A stretch of DNA of 64,000 nt from Oreohelix idahoensis (lineage: Eukaryota > Mollusca > Gastropoda > Stylommatophora > Oreohelicidae), in NCBI GenBank assembly GCA_024509875.1, contig JAMPIV010010581.1, forward strand, positions 613,907 to 677,906, given 5' to 3'. A model generated the notes under the pieces. That model was not told the DNA's origin, did not search any database, and saw only the letters and a list, made by a program, of their open reading frames with translations. Every line of letters starts with the position of its first letter. Position 1 is the stretch's first letter. This document shows positions 44,828 to 56,928 of this stretch, piece after piece. The position numbers and the translations under genes were made by a program.

Positions 44828-45150
44828 TGTAAGCTTTAAATGACTAAAATCGCATCAGGAATAACGGAGATAATTAAAAAAACAGTTTTCCTACATTGTA
44901 TGATAGGCTAAAAGGTACCCACATTTTCTGATTTTGATTACATTCCTAGGGAGTTCCATCTCGTACGTCCGATGTCAGATTATATATAGACTGGCCTTTC
45001 GAACTCGAGTTAGTCACTGTTATTTGAAAAAAACACAGAGAGCGGGGAAAGAAGAGCATATGTTAATGCCAGCGTTTGCCTTCTGCACTTGTTAGCAGAC
45101 CTTAATCAACCATTGAGGGCTAGTCTGTGTGTGTGCCTGAGGGTAAGAAC

Positions 45151-45152
<2 letters not shown>
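44828..45152. other. Unassigned sequence
   Basis: No feature recognised between the LINE and the TA microsatellite. Confidence 0.35.

Positions 45153-45233
<81 letters not shown>
45153..45233. repeat. (TA)n microsatellite
   Basis: About 80 bp of uninterrupted at units. The Ile/Tyr repeats in overlapping frames are artefacts. Confidence 0.95.
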
Positions 45234-45235
<2 letters not shown>

Positions 45236-46233
45236 GTATATAATTGTGTGTAATTATATTGATTAATCCAACTGAGCGATACGACGTGTATAGATGTGTT
45301 AGGAATGGACAGTGTCTTCTGATGAAACTTACAGATTCATGTGTAATTCGAGAGGCTAAGCCCGCCTTTGGAAATATTAATATATTGAGAAAGATGGTCA
45401 ATTGTGTCTGTAAGTTGGGAAAAGTATTTAAAGAAGTATTTCTTGAATGGAATGAAACACCTACCAGGATCATAAAGAAGGATGAAAGGGATTGATTTAC
45501 AGTAGCGTTTGACATATTACTTAATAGTTTTACTCACAACCAAATTATTGTATGGAGGCGAATCATGGGAAAATACTTATAATTAAGAAGGTAGAAGTAA
45601 ATTGTGATCACTTTGAATTAAAATGATTGTTAATACTATACTATACCTTGTTCATCTGCTAGCACGCTTATCTGAAACTGTCTATCGTCCCCATCTGTAT
45701 CATAAGAGGGATATGGATAGACAAATACAGGGATTGCGTTTGAATTCATTGCAGGTTTAATCCTTTAACCAAAAGTCTCCAAATAAGAAGAGGCTTCTCT
45801 TACTAACGTTGCAACGAATGCAGTGCCAGTCTGTGATAGCAGGCCAGTCATCACGTGTGTAACTGCTAGAGATTTCATCGGAAGAGTTTATCCAGTATCT
45901 AATGGAGCCATCTGCAGTGACTCAGATAAGTTGCTTAAGGCAACTGTGCAGCTTATCCATACTCACCAAAGACATTTACGCATCCAGTTTGTGATGACCG
46001 TAATAGTGTAGAGTTTCTATAAACTTATAATAATACTAATAATAATTCTTCAACTGAATGATCAAGCAAGCTAATTTTGTCTACAAGATGATAGACATTT
46101 TGACCCAAGTGAAAAACATTTGTTGAACTGTTTTATTTATTTACTGTTGTAAAATATTTGAGTTTAAAACTTTTCAAACAGAAAAGAGTAACTGTTTAAT
46201 TAAATTGTAAATATTCACCAGCAGACTTTCTTA
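45234..46233. other. Unassigned sequence
   Basis: The frame at 45244-45495 (83 codons) and others have no recognisable domain. No repeat partner found. Confidence 0.4.
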
Positions 46234-46238
46234 AATTC

Positions 46239-48291
46239 TGTCGTGTGAAATTCTAATCCACATATATAAATTAAAAAGTAAATGTAAAGCCTAACAAATA
46301 ACTTCAATAAAAGGAAAGAAGACTGGTAAAGAACAGTGCTGTCACAATGACTGTACTCGAAATCCCCCTTGTTTTCTACTTCGTCTGCAAATTGTAACGT
46401 TTCACGTTGATAGTAAAAGCCTACTGCATCACTACACGCTTTCTTCAATAAAACGTGTACTGCCTTTCTAAGAAAAACCTTGAGATACGCAAGCTGACCT
46501 ATATTTAATATTCCATTCATGTCATTTTATACACTAAGTTACCATAAACGAACGGACAGATGGATTCAGGATAGAAAGAAAGGGAGGGGCTGAAAGCCGG
46601 AACGCAGGCAATACTACCACAGTCTCGCGATACACAATTAATGCCACCCCTAACACGCGTGTAAGGCCACAAGCACTAACTTTTTTTCAAATCGACAGTG
46701 ATAAAAAACACTACCCATACGAGAGTTAGGTTTAAAAAACTTACAAAACGCTTATTAGGAAACATGACATTCTACTGTTTTATGTATAAAATCCTGACAT
46801 TAGTCTGACAGTACAGCAGGACAGGTGGCGGTTCTAAACATAAAAAAATAAAAAAACAGCACGACTATCCTAGAAGAAAATACATATTTTGAACGCAGCC
46901 CCTTAGCCCCATTAAATTTATATATTTGGGTTCCTTAGGACTTGCTGACAAAGAATATGTTAAAGGTTATGCAAATAGTCTAGGAATTACCAAATTATAG
47001 CCAAAATAAAATGGTGGTGCTGTCAGACAACACCAAAATCAGAATCGCTCAGTGGCAGATTTTAAAACCACCATTGTACGGGAAAGAGGTCCCCATGTTA
47101 AATCCTATTTGATTGGATAGAAGTCAATGTAAGGCTAAACACGATTAGTCGGGCTATAAATACTATCTTTTGTTGTTAGGGGAGACGGAAGGAAGGGTAC
47201 TTTTTTTTGAAAAGCTGTGTAAACATGGCACGATTGGTTAGACCCGCCAATATAGTCAATCATAGGCGTCAGGTCAGCACCACATTTTCAAATAAACTTA
47301 CTAAAGAACCAGTGCGTTGAGCGCCAGTGCATATTTTTCTAAATAAAGCCTGGGACATCGGCAGATCGAAATTGTGCTATATTCATTGCCAGTCAACGTA
47401 ACTGTGTATTATTCCATGAATTGTGGGACCGTGGTCCTAAAGTTATTGAGCAGCACCTGGTCTGAGCTTTGCTGAACCTAGAGGCTGACAGCATACTCCT
47501 GGGTCCAGATAGTGACCAGTGAGGTGTCTCCAGAACACAGGGAGGCTATCGAGCAGAGGAGTCTTTGCCTGCCGCCATCACGAAAGATAAGCGTCTGTGG
47601 CCAGAGGAGCTCAACATTATGCCCCCCCCCCCTCAAAATCTGACTTTATAATAAAACAGAGGGAAAATACAGTGTTTAAATTGATAGGAACTGTGAACTT
47701 TTCCCCCTACTATTTCCAAGATAAACAAACACTTGAAGTCATGATGACAAATAACAACATAGCTTGAAAAAACAAAACCAGTATTACCTCATATTACTAC
47801 TACACAACTGACACACATAGGATAATATTAATAAAATATGTCACTACAAGGTTCATATTGATAAATTCTGTACATATAAATTGTGATTACATTTGAATGT
47901 GATTCCTGGTTCACTTTGTAGATGAATCAGGATATATAATAGTGAAAGTAATTAATACATAAATATTTGAAAATTTACCAGTGACTCATTTAAGATAGTC
48001 TTATAGAGTGTTAAATGTGTGTGAGTGTCACAGTGTTGTCAAGTGTGGTGGAATAAATTAAATTGTTTATCTGTCTGTTGTTGTTGTGACTTACACTTCA
48101 TCATATACATACCCTAGACATTTAACGTAGTCATCACAATATTCCAGAATAATTCTGACTGAGGTATAATGTGGTAGCAAGTAAGGTTATCTGTAAAACA
48201 CTACACCTATTAGATACAGATACCTTCACAGCTGATCTCAGTCAGTACACTAAGTCCCCTATAAATATTTATAACATCCCACTTCACCACA
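46239..48291 (+). repeat. Element 2 5' LTR
   Basis: Starts tgtcgtgtgaaattc and ends accaca. A TATA-like box (ctataaatac) is near 47153-47162. A polyadenylation signal aataaa follows at about 47341-47346, which would place a short R region between them. A C run (about 47620-47630) and AT-rich segments follow. Confidence 0.92.
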
Positions 48292-48296
48292 TATAT

Positions 48297-48314
48297 TGGG
48301 GGCTCGGCCGGGAT
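48297..48314 (+). promoter_or_regulatory. Primer binding site, Pro-tRNA type
   Basis: tgggggctcggccgggat starts 5 bases after the LTR. It differs at one position from the classic proline-tRNA primer site tgggggctcgtccgggat used by several retroviruses. Element 1 uses a different, Leu-like site. Confidence 0.85.
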
Positions 48315-48477
48315 TTTGAACTTTCTCCTGTTATAGATATTGGGAATAATAAGAATTAAAAGGTATCCTTGGGTGGAAATAAATAACGTTGAGCTCTCAG
48401 TGCCTGTGGTGTCTTTGGATAAGTAATATCAGAGTGTATTGTTTAGTTAGACATTACCTACATTTACCTGTTAGAAA

Positions 48478-49650
48478 ATGGCGGACCTGGCCAAATTTCG
48501 ATCTGCTGCTGTACAGACTGCGAAAAAGTTAGGTATGGACGGGCAAATTATGATTGCTTATATCACGGCTGAATGTGACAAATATATTGAACGGGAAGAA
48601 AGAAGATTAGAAAAAGAGGCCGAAAGAAAGTTAGAGGCTGAGACTAAGAGGTTGCAGACTGAGGCTGAGGCTAAGAGGTTGCAGATTGAGGCTGACGAAG
48701 AGGCTAAAGCATTGGAAGCAGAAAGAGAAGAGAAGAAATTAGCTGCAGAAAGAGAAGAGAAGAAATTAGCTGCAGAAAGGGAAGACAAGAGATTAGCTGC
48801 AGAGAGGGAGGCAGAAAAGGAGGAGAAGAGATTACAAAGGGAACACGAGTTACGACTAAGGGAGTTTGAGTTTCAAGGCCATGCTCCTGAAAATGGTGCC
48901 AGTCCCTTTACCTCTGATGCCACTGCTAGCTAGGGAGCCTCAACCTCAGCTATGAATTTTCATTTAGATCATTTTGTTGAGAAAGACGATGATATTGAGA
49001 GCTATCTAAATAGATATGAACTATTAGCTACCACATATGGGTTAGAGAGAGAAAGGTGGAGCTTAAAGTTATCTCAAGGGCTTCGTGGGGCAGCTTATGA
49101 AGTTTTTGCCAAAATGAGCAGAGGTGATCAGGAAAATTATGACATGCTAAAGCAGGCTCTTTTGTTAAGATATGAAAAGAACGCAGAATTTTATAGGAAA
49201 AAATTTAGGAATGCTAAACTACTGTCAGGTGAAACCTATCACCAGTTCTCTGCACGGTTAGAGACATACTTGGAGAAATGGACTTCTCTGGGGAAAACCC
49301 AAGATCTTAAGGAAATGGTCCTTATAGAACAACTAAGAGAGTCCATGGCTCCAGACCTGAGAAAGTTTCTCATGGAACAAGGTGCAGAGAGGCTGGGTGA
49401 GTTGCTAAATGTTGCAGAAAGGTATCAAGCGGCTCAGGCAGAGGTATCAGGTAATAAAAAGAAACAGCTGGAAAATTTTAGGGCACCACAGAACTTTAAT
49501 AAATTTGATCCTAGAGATCAAAACAAAGGTAAGCACCAATTTGATAGGCCACGGTATGACAATAAAAATAAAACCCCACAATTCGATGAAAGGAAATATG
49601 ATGAAAGAAAATCTTTCAACCAAGGGAAAAGGTGGTGTAAAAAATTGTAA
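48478..49650 (+). pseudogene. gag: Element 2 Gag
   Basis: The Met at 48478 (MADLAKFRSAAVQTAKKLGM) opens a short helical region, then a charged coiled coil with tandem REEKKLAAE units at residues ~70-110. An in-frame TAG at 48931-48933 interrupts it. The capsid-like region follows from 48952 (ERERWSLKLSQGLRGAAYEV, LRYEKNAEFYRKKF, FSARLETYLEKW). Near the end, a one-base surplus in the A run at 49639-49644 shifts the frame in the middle of a CCHC zinc knuckle, leaving its second half in the next frame. Gag would package RNA; this copy makes at most truncated products. Confidence 0.85.
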
Positions 49651-50952
49651 GATGAACAATCATGACACTGACCGTTGCAGAAGGAACCCTATAGTTATGG
49701 CCACCCTTCAGGTCAGGTCGACCTCAAGACAGGAGGAGGATATTATGTTAGATACCACTCCAGAAGAGATGAGGAAGGCACAGGCTGGGGATAAGATCCT
49801 CAAGCCTTGTTTCAGGAAATTGTCAACTTGTCATACAACTCCAGGCAAGGGAGATTTTTACATGAAAAACAAGTTGATGTATAGGAAGACTGGAGCTAGA
49901 TCCAAAGGTCAGGGACAGCTGGTACTTCCTAAAAGATATAGGGCAGAATTAATAAGGAGCCTACATGTGAAACCAGATGGGGACCATGAGAAAATAGGTA
50001 CCATCATCCAAAAGGTGGCTCACAATTATTATTGGCCCAAGGCAAGATGGGACATTGAGAATTTTGTAGAAAGGTGTAGCATAGCACATGAGGGAACACC
50101 CACAAGTGGGAACATTGATCAGGACCTGGACACGGCACGGGGCAAAATTAGGCCTGATAATAAAAAGAAAAATAGATTTGATAAAGTGGACCAAATGGAA
50201 TGGGAAGCCCCTTTTCACGGACAAGCTTCACTTAACTGTTTTACAATGGCCACTATGCGGAGAGTGCAAAAAGATGTCTTACCCCAGGATAAGCCGAAAA
50301 TCCCTCAATCGGACTTAAACAAACTGGAGGAAGAAGATGTAGAGAGGAAATCTCTCATCAAGAATTTTAAGTGGGGAGAAAGCCCCAAGAGAAAAATTGG
50401 TAGCGGTCGTTTTGTGCATGATAATTCTGGGAAGAAAAATCATCACTATAGCACTTCGAGTGGAAGAGACCATACCGGTGCATGGACAAATAGGTCCACA
50501 AAATTAAAGGTCCATATGTAACGCTGGTAAGAACGTGGACTGATGAAAAGGCAGAGGAAAATATTACATCCTCATACCAATATGTGAATGAGCTGACCAC
50601 TCGTTTAAAAACTGGCTGGAAACTTGCCAATGAAAATTTGAAACAAGCCAGGAAGAAACATGCTGCCTATTATAACAGGAAAGCTAAAGACAGAGATTTG
50701 GCTGTGGGAGAGAAGGTACTGCTTCTTCTACCCGGGAGTCAGAATAAGTTACAAATTGGATGGCAAGGTCCATATACAGTTCTAGAGAAGGTGTCTAGAA
50801 CAAATTATAAGATAGATAAGAAGGGGAAAGAAAAAAATCTATCATGTGAATCTCCTGAAGAAATATTTGGAAAGAGAACATCAGGAAGAGACACACTTGT
50901 TGACCTTGTCCATTGCCATGGAGATGAAAAAGGAACCACTTTCATCATTTGA
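49651..50952 (+). pseudogene. Element 2 integrase remnants
   Basis: Frame 49409-50521, downstream of the knuckle, carries an integrase N-terminal zinc-domain relic (KRYRAELIRSLH...NYYWPKARWDIENFVERC), in which one metal-binding Cys is replaced by His (CSIAH). The next ~430 bp (50095-50520) does not look like an integrase core; no DD35E residues are found. A separate frame at 50584-50952 holds the C-terminal GPY/F-type domain (VLLLLPGSQNKLQIGWQGPY). The protease expected before the zinc domain is absent. Not functional. Confidence 0.8.
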
Positions 50953-51136
50953 ATATCCATTACACCCCTGTGAGACAGCGGCACAGGTGAAAATCAGTAC
51001 ACATTTAACGAAAAATCAGAAAGAGAGAGAGTGCAACAGGTTCTAGATAATCATACAGAGGTGTTAACAGACCGACCTGGGCATACAAACTTATTGGAAT
51101 ATGATATGAAACTGATAGACCCCCACACCTGTCTGT

Positions 51137-51964
51137 ATGAAACCCTATTCGATTCCTTTTGCTAAGGAGAAAGCTTTGAAGGAAGAGATAGACTATTTGT
51201 TGAAGGAAGGAATTATTTCACACAGTGAATCTTCGTATAGTTCCGGTGTTGTACTTTTAAGGAAACCCTCTGGAGAACATAGACTCTGTATAGATTACAG
51301 GAGACTGAATGCTATTACAGAAGGACAGGTGGATCCATTGCCGGATACAAATCAGTTGTTTGCCAGACTAAATAAAGCTAAATATTTCTCAAAAGTGGAT
51401 CTGAGTAAAGGATACTATCAGATTCCAGTAAAGCCTGAGGTTAGACCATACCTAGCTTTTAGTACATCAGAAGGACACTATGAGTTTAACAGATTGCCAT
51501 TTGGATTGAAGAATGCGCCTAGTGTCTTCTCTAGAATGATGAGAAAATTATTGGACCCTCTGAATAATCCATGTATCACAAATTTCATGGATGATATCCT
51601 TATAGCAACAGAAACATTTGAAGAACACATTGACTCTCTGAACATGCTATTTAATCGACTTAGGGAAGCGAATTTAACAGCCCGACCAACCAAATGTTGC
51701 GTTGGATGTAAAGAATTGGAATTCTTGGGACACACAGTTTATCAGGGAAACATGACCCCTGACCCAAAGAATTTAGAGAAACTAAAGAAAGCCCCGAGAC
51801 CACAAACCAAGAAAGACGTGAGATCCGTTGTCTCATTATGTGGTTTCTACCAGAAGTATATCAAAAACTTTAATTCCATATGTGCACCGTTAACTGATTT
51901 AACACGTAAGGGAAATCCAGATCGAATTACATGGACACCACAATGTGAAATACCAACGGGCTGA
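51137..51964 (+). pseudogene. Element 2 reverse transcriptase
   Basis: The RT core is open and well conserved: KVDLSKGYYQIPV (first catalytic Asp), NRLPFGLKNAPSVF, and FMDDILIA (Asp pair), then ELEFLGHTVYQGN and a connection region. The methionine at 51137 is internal to the natural polyprotein; RT-like sequence begins before it, in another frame, near 51040. At 51952 the frame runs into an inserted LINE fragment, which cuts RT from RNase H. All RT residues I checked are intact, in contrast to element 1. Confidence 0.88.
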
Positions 51965-52162
51965 TCACCCGTTTGCCAGTCACTTCGATTACGGAAACAA
52001 CAGCAGATGGATTGATTTGCCGTTGCCCTAAAGACGCCAATAGGCGTGATGGGAAACAATGGCAAAGAAAGCCTATCTGCTTTTGCCCTAAGACGCCACT
52101 AGGCGTAATGGCCACTGACTGCTTTGACGGTCGGTGGCTAAGGACGGAAGAAGAAGAAGAAG
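51952..52162 (+). mobile_element. Short LINE 3' fragment inserted between RT and RNase H
   Basis: 211 bp flanked by perfect 12-bp duplications acaatgtgaaat at 51940-51951 and 52163-52174. It includes the 3' sequence tgccctaagacgccactaggcgtaatggccactgactgctttgacggtcgg and a GAA tail, matching 6236-6325. A partial duplication of the agacgccaataggcgtgatgg segment precedes it. It is a severely truncated copy of the GAA-tailed LINE family. Confidence 0.9.
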
Positions 52163-52174
52163 ACAATGTGAAAT

Positions 52175-52622
52175 GGCTTACCAAGAATTGAAGGAAAAGC
52201 TCACAAGTAAACCTATTTTGAAATTACCTGACTTAAGTCAAGAATTCATAGTAAGGACAGATGCCAGTAATATTGGGTTAGGTGCAACTTTGCTACAGAA
52301 ATCAGATGCATTGGATGGGGAATTAAGCCCAGTGGCATATGCTAGCAGAAAGTTGAATAAAGCTGAAACCAATTACTCAACTAGCGAAAAGGAATGTCTT
52401 GCAGTAATATGGGCGATAAAGAAATTCAATATTTATCTGTATGGGAAGGCATTTAAGTTGCAAACGGATCACAAACCTTTGTCGTTTCTAGCACAGGCTA
52501 GACATGAGAATTCTAGATTACTCCGTTGGTCATTATTGATGCAGCCATTTGAGTTTAGCATAGAGTATATAAGTGGAAAAACAAATCTGGGAGCGGATTT
52601 TTTTAAGCCGCCATCCGTGTGA
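52175..52622 (+). pseudogene. Element 2 RNase H domain
   Basis: Catalytic residues are present in FIVRTDASNIGLGATLLQ (Asp), NYSTSEKECLAVIWAIKKF (Glu) and LQTDHKPLSFL (Asp), with the usual IEYISGKTN end. This domain degrades the RNA strand during cDNA synthesis. It follows the LINE insertion; the Met at 52134 used by the open frame is in the insert and not natural. It ends in TGA at 52620-52622. Confidence 0.88.
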
Positions 52623-52705
52623 TGAGAATCACCCTAAACTCCAGGAAAAATAATAAATTTCTCTATGTGTATATAGAATTATAGACTGACATATAACGTC
52701 TGTTT

Positions 52706-52720
52706 TAAGTGGGGAGAATT
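52706..52720 (+). promoter_or_regulatory. Polypurine tract of element 2
   Basis: taagtggggagaatt lies directly before the 3' LTR start tgtcgtg, the expected plus-strand primer position. Confidence 0.75.
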
Positions 52721-54778
52721 TGTCGTGTGAAATTCTAATCCACATATATAAATTAAAAAGTAAATGTAAAGCCTAACAAATAACTTCAATAAAAGGAAAG
52801 AAGAATGGTAAAGAACAGTGCTGTCACAATGACTGTACTCGAAATCCCCCTTGTTTTCTACTTCGTCTGCAAATTGTAACGTTTCACGTTGATAGTAAAA
52901 GCCTACTGCATCACTACACGCTTTCTTCAATAAAACGTGTACTGCCTTTCTAAGAAAAACCTTGAGATACGCAAGCTGACCTATATTTAATATTCCATTC
53001 ATGTCATTTTATACACCAAGTTACCATAAACGAACGGACAGATGGATTTAGGATAGAAAGAAAGGGAAGGGCTGAAAGCCGGAACGCAGGCAATACTACC
53101 ACAGTCTCGCAATACACAATTAATGCCACCCCTAACACGCGTGTAAGGCCACAAGCACTAACTTTTTTTCAAATCGACAGTGATAAAAAAACACTACCCA
53201 TACGAGAGTTAGGTTTAAAAAACTTACAAAACGCTTATTAGGAAACATGACATTCTACTGTTTTATGTATAAAATCCTGACATTAGTCTGACAGTACAGC
53301 AGGACAGGTGGCGGTTCTAAACATAAAAAAATAAAAAAACAGCACGACTATCCTAGAAGAAAATACATATTTTGAACGCAGCCCCTTAGCCCCATTAAAT
53401 TTATATATTTGGGTTCCTTAGGACTTGCTGACAAAGAATATGTTAAAGGTTACGCAAATAGTCTAGGAATTACCAAATTATAGCCAAAATAAAATGGTGG
53501 TGCTGTCAGACAACACCAAAATCAGAATCGCTCAGCGGCAGATTTTAAAACCACCATTGTACGGGAAAGAGGTCCCCATGTTAAATCCTATTTGATTGGA
53601 TAGAAGTAAATGTAAGGCTAAACACGATTAGTCGGGCTATAAATACTATCTTTTGTTGTTAGGGGAGACGGAAGGAAGGGTACTTTTTTTTTTGAAAAGC
53701 TGTGTAAACATGGCACGATTGGTTAGACCTGCCAATATAGTCAATCATAGGCGTCAGGTCAGCACCACATTTTCAAATAAACTTACTAAAGAACCAGTGC
53801 GTTGAGCGCCAGTGCATATTTTTCTAAATAAAAGCCTGGGACATCGGCAGATCGAAATTGTGCTATATTCATTGCCAGTCAACGTAACTGTGTATTATTC
53901 CATGAATTGTGGGACCGTGGTCCTAAAGTTATTGAGCAGCACCTGGTCTGAGCTTTGCTGAACCTAGAGGCTGACAGCATACTCCTGGGTCCAGATAGTG
54001 ACCAGTGAGGTGTCTCCAGAACACAGGGAGGCTATCTAGCAGAGGAGTCTTTGCCTGCCGCCATCACGAAAGATAAGCGTCTGTGGCCAGAGGAGCTCAA
54101 CATTATGCCCCCCCCCCCCTCAAAATCTGACTTTATAATAAAACAGAGGGAAAATACAGTGTTTAAATTGATAGGAACTGTGAACTTTTCCCCATACTAT
54201 TTCCAAGATAAACAAACACTTGAAGTCATGATGACAAATATTAACATAGCTTGAAAAAACAAAACCAGTATTACCTCATATTACTACTACACAACTGACA
54301 CACATAGGATAATATTAATAAAATATGTCACTACAAGGTTCATATTGATAAATTCTGTACATATAAATTGTGATTACATTTGAATGTGATTCCTGGTTCA
54401 CTTTGTAGTTGAATCAGGATATATAATAGTGAAACTAATTAATACATAAATATTTGAAAATTTACCAGTGACTCATTTAAGATAGTCTTATAGAGTGTTA
54501 AATGTGTGTGAGTGTCACAGTGTTGTCAAGTGTGGTGGAATAAATTAAATTGTTTATCTGTCTGTTGTTGTTGTGACTTACACTTCATCATATACATACC
54601 CTAGACATTTAACGTGGTCATCACAATATTCCAGAATAATTCTGACTGAGGTATAATGTGGTAGCAAGTAAGGTTATCTGTAAAACACTACACCTATTAG
54701 ATACAGATACCTTCACAGCTGATCTCAGTCAGTACACTAAGTCCCCTATAACTATTTATAACATCCCACTTTACCACA
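52721..54778 (+). repeat. Element 2 3' LTR
   Basis: 2058 bp, tgtcgtg...accaca, the partner of 46239-48291 with scattered substitutions and small homopolymer length changes. TATA-like ctataaatac near 53637-53647. Followed by the aattc duplication. Confidence 0.92.
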
Positions 54779-54783
54779 AATTC

Positions 54784-55419
54784 TTTAAGTTGAATTACAG
54801 TTCTTGTTGGTGAATTTAGTTATATAATTACCCCTAGCAGAGTCAATAACAATATTAAAAACCATAATCACAGAGACGGATCAGGAGAGGTAGCAGTTAG
54901 GGACTCAGAGTACTACATCACCATCTTCTCTGGGAACTTACATAGTTTGACCCTACCTTTGTGTCTATACACCCTTACTCTCTTCAGAGAAGGGGGTATT
55001 ACTGATAAGACCAGACTCTTATCTGACACTATCCTGGTATTATCTGATACACCTTTATGTCCAGGATATCTTCTTATTTTAATAACATCTGAACCTCTCG
55101 CGACAGTCATTAGCCTTTAACCTGGGATCAAATGTGGGACCCTCACGTTTTTGTGACCCAATTAGTCCCTCAGGGATGGGCCGGCGAATTGATGTGAATT
55201 GAAGTGTCAAAGTTATGTAAACATTGACCTACGGATGAGTTTTCTGTGTTGACAAATAAGGGCAGGAGAGAGAGAAATAACAAAATATCACTCGCACAGG
55301 AATGTAAGGTAATCTTGCCGGAGTGGACATGAGAGAGCACAAACCGTTTTGTGACAATCAACATCAATTATAATCATCATTATCGTCGTCATCATCATCA
55401 TCATCAACATCACTTTTCA
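54784..55419. other. Unassigned sequence
   Basis: No gene. A TCA/TCG triplet run lies near 55375-55410. The frame at 54913-55110 on the minus strand has no motif. Confidence 0.4.
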
Positions 55420-55745
55420 GCTCTACAAGAAGCCTTTAAAACACTAAAGACAGGTCTTCCTGTCTCGTGCCATCAGCTCAAGGTTGCTCCATGTCTTCCT
55501 CATTTTTTTTCATGTCTGTCTCCAGTTCTCTTCTCCGTGTGTTCTTCGGTCTTCCTCTCCCTCTCTTACCCTGGGGATGCCAGAACAAAAGACCGCCCTG
55601 TAATGCTATCAACAGGTTTCCTCTAAGTTTGTCCTATCCATCGCCAGCGTCTTCTTCTCATCTCTTGTTCCACTGGCCCCTGTCTAGTTATTGTCATCAG
55701 TTCCACATTAGCAATCTTGTCGTACCATTTTAATCTTTCTATTCT
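55420..55745 (-). mobile_element. Antisense LINE relic, C-terminal region
   Basis: Best preserved of three related antisense pieces (with 27800-28215 and 37600-37900). Read on the minus strand it gives a GKRGRGRPKNT-like basic motif followed by Arg/Glu-rich residues, as in LINE RT tails. No intact frame. Confidence 0.7.
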
Positions 55746-56014
55746 ACGCAAACACTCTTTTACGAAAGTTTGTAGTGTTTTATTTTATTTTTTTATTTTG
55801 TTGTTGTTAGTCTCTATATTTCAGAGCCATACAATTTTACTGACCTCTGACCCTTGAACTGAAGATTCTGATTTATGTGTTGGACTATTTTTTGTGTGTG
55901 GTTTCCATATATTTCCCAATGTAATGAAAGCTCATGTAGCCTTTTGTCCACGATAATGCATAAATTGGATGGCCAATTATTAATCAATATTCGTTATATT
56001 CCACTATATATATA

Positions 56015-56923
<909 letters not shown>

Positions 56924-56928
56924 AAGTG

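Larger units (their letters stand above)
46234..54783 (+). mobile_element. Element 2: deleted Gmr1-like LTR retrotransposon
   Basis: Spans 46239-54778 with aattc duplications at 46234-46238 and 54779-54783. LTRs are 2053 and 2058 bp and very similar. Internal order: Gag, integrase remnants, RT, RNase H, again with integrase ahead of RT. The protease and the integrase catalytic core are missing. RT and RNase H keep their catalytic residues. High LTR similarity with a deleted interior suggests mobilisation by proteins from intact relatives elsewhere in the genome. Confidence 0.92.

Noticed and set aside
45120..45515. Ile/Tyr-repeat protein of 131 codons
   Set aside because: Encoded by the TA microsatellite; no supporting context.
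46215..46520. 101-codon minus-strand frame also present at 52679-53002
   Set aside because: Duplicated only because it lies in both LTRs of element 2; no motif suggests a protein.
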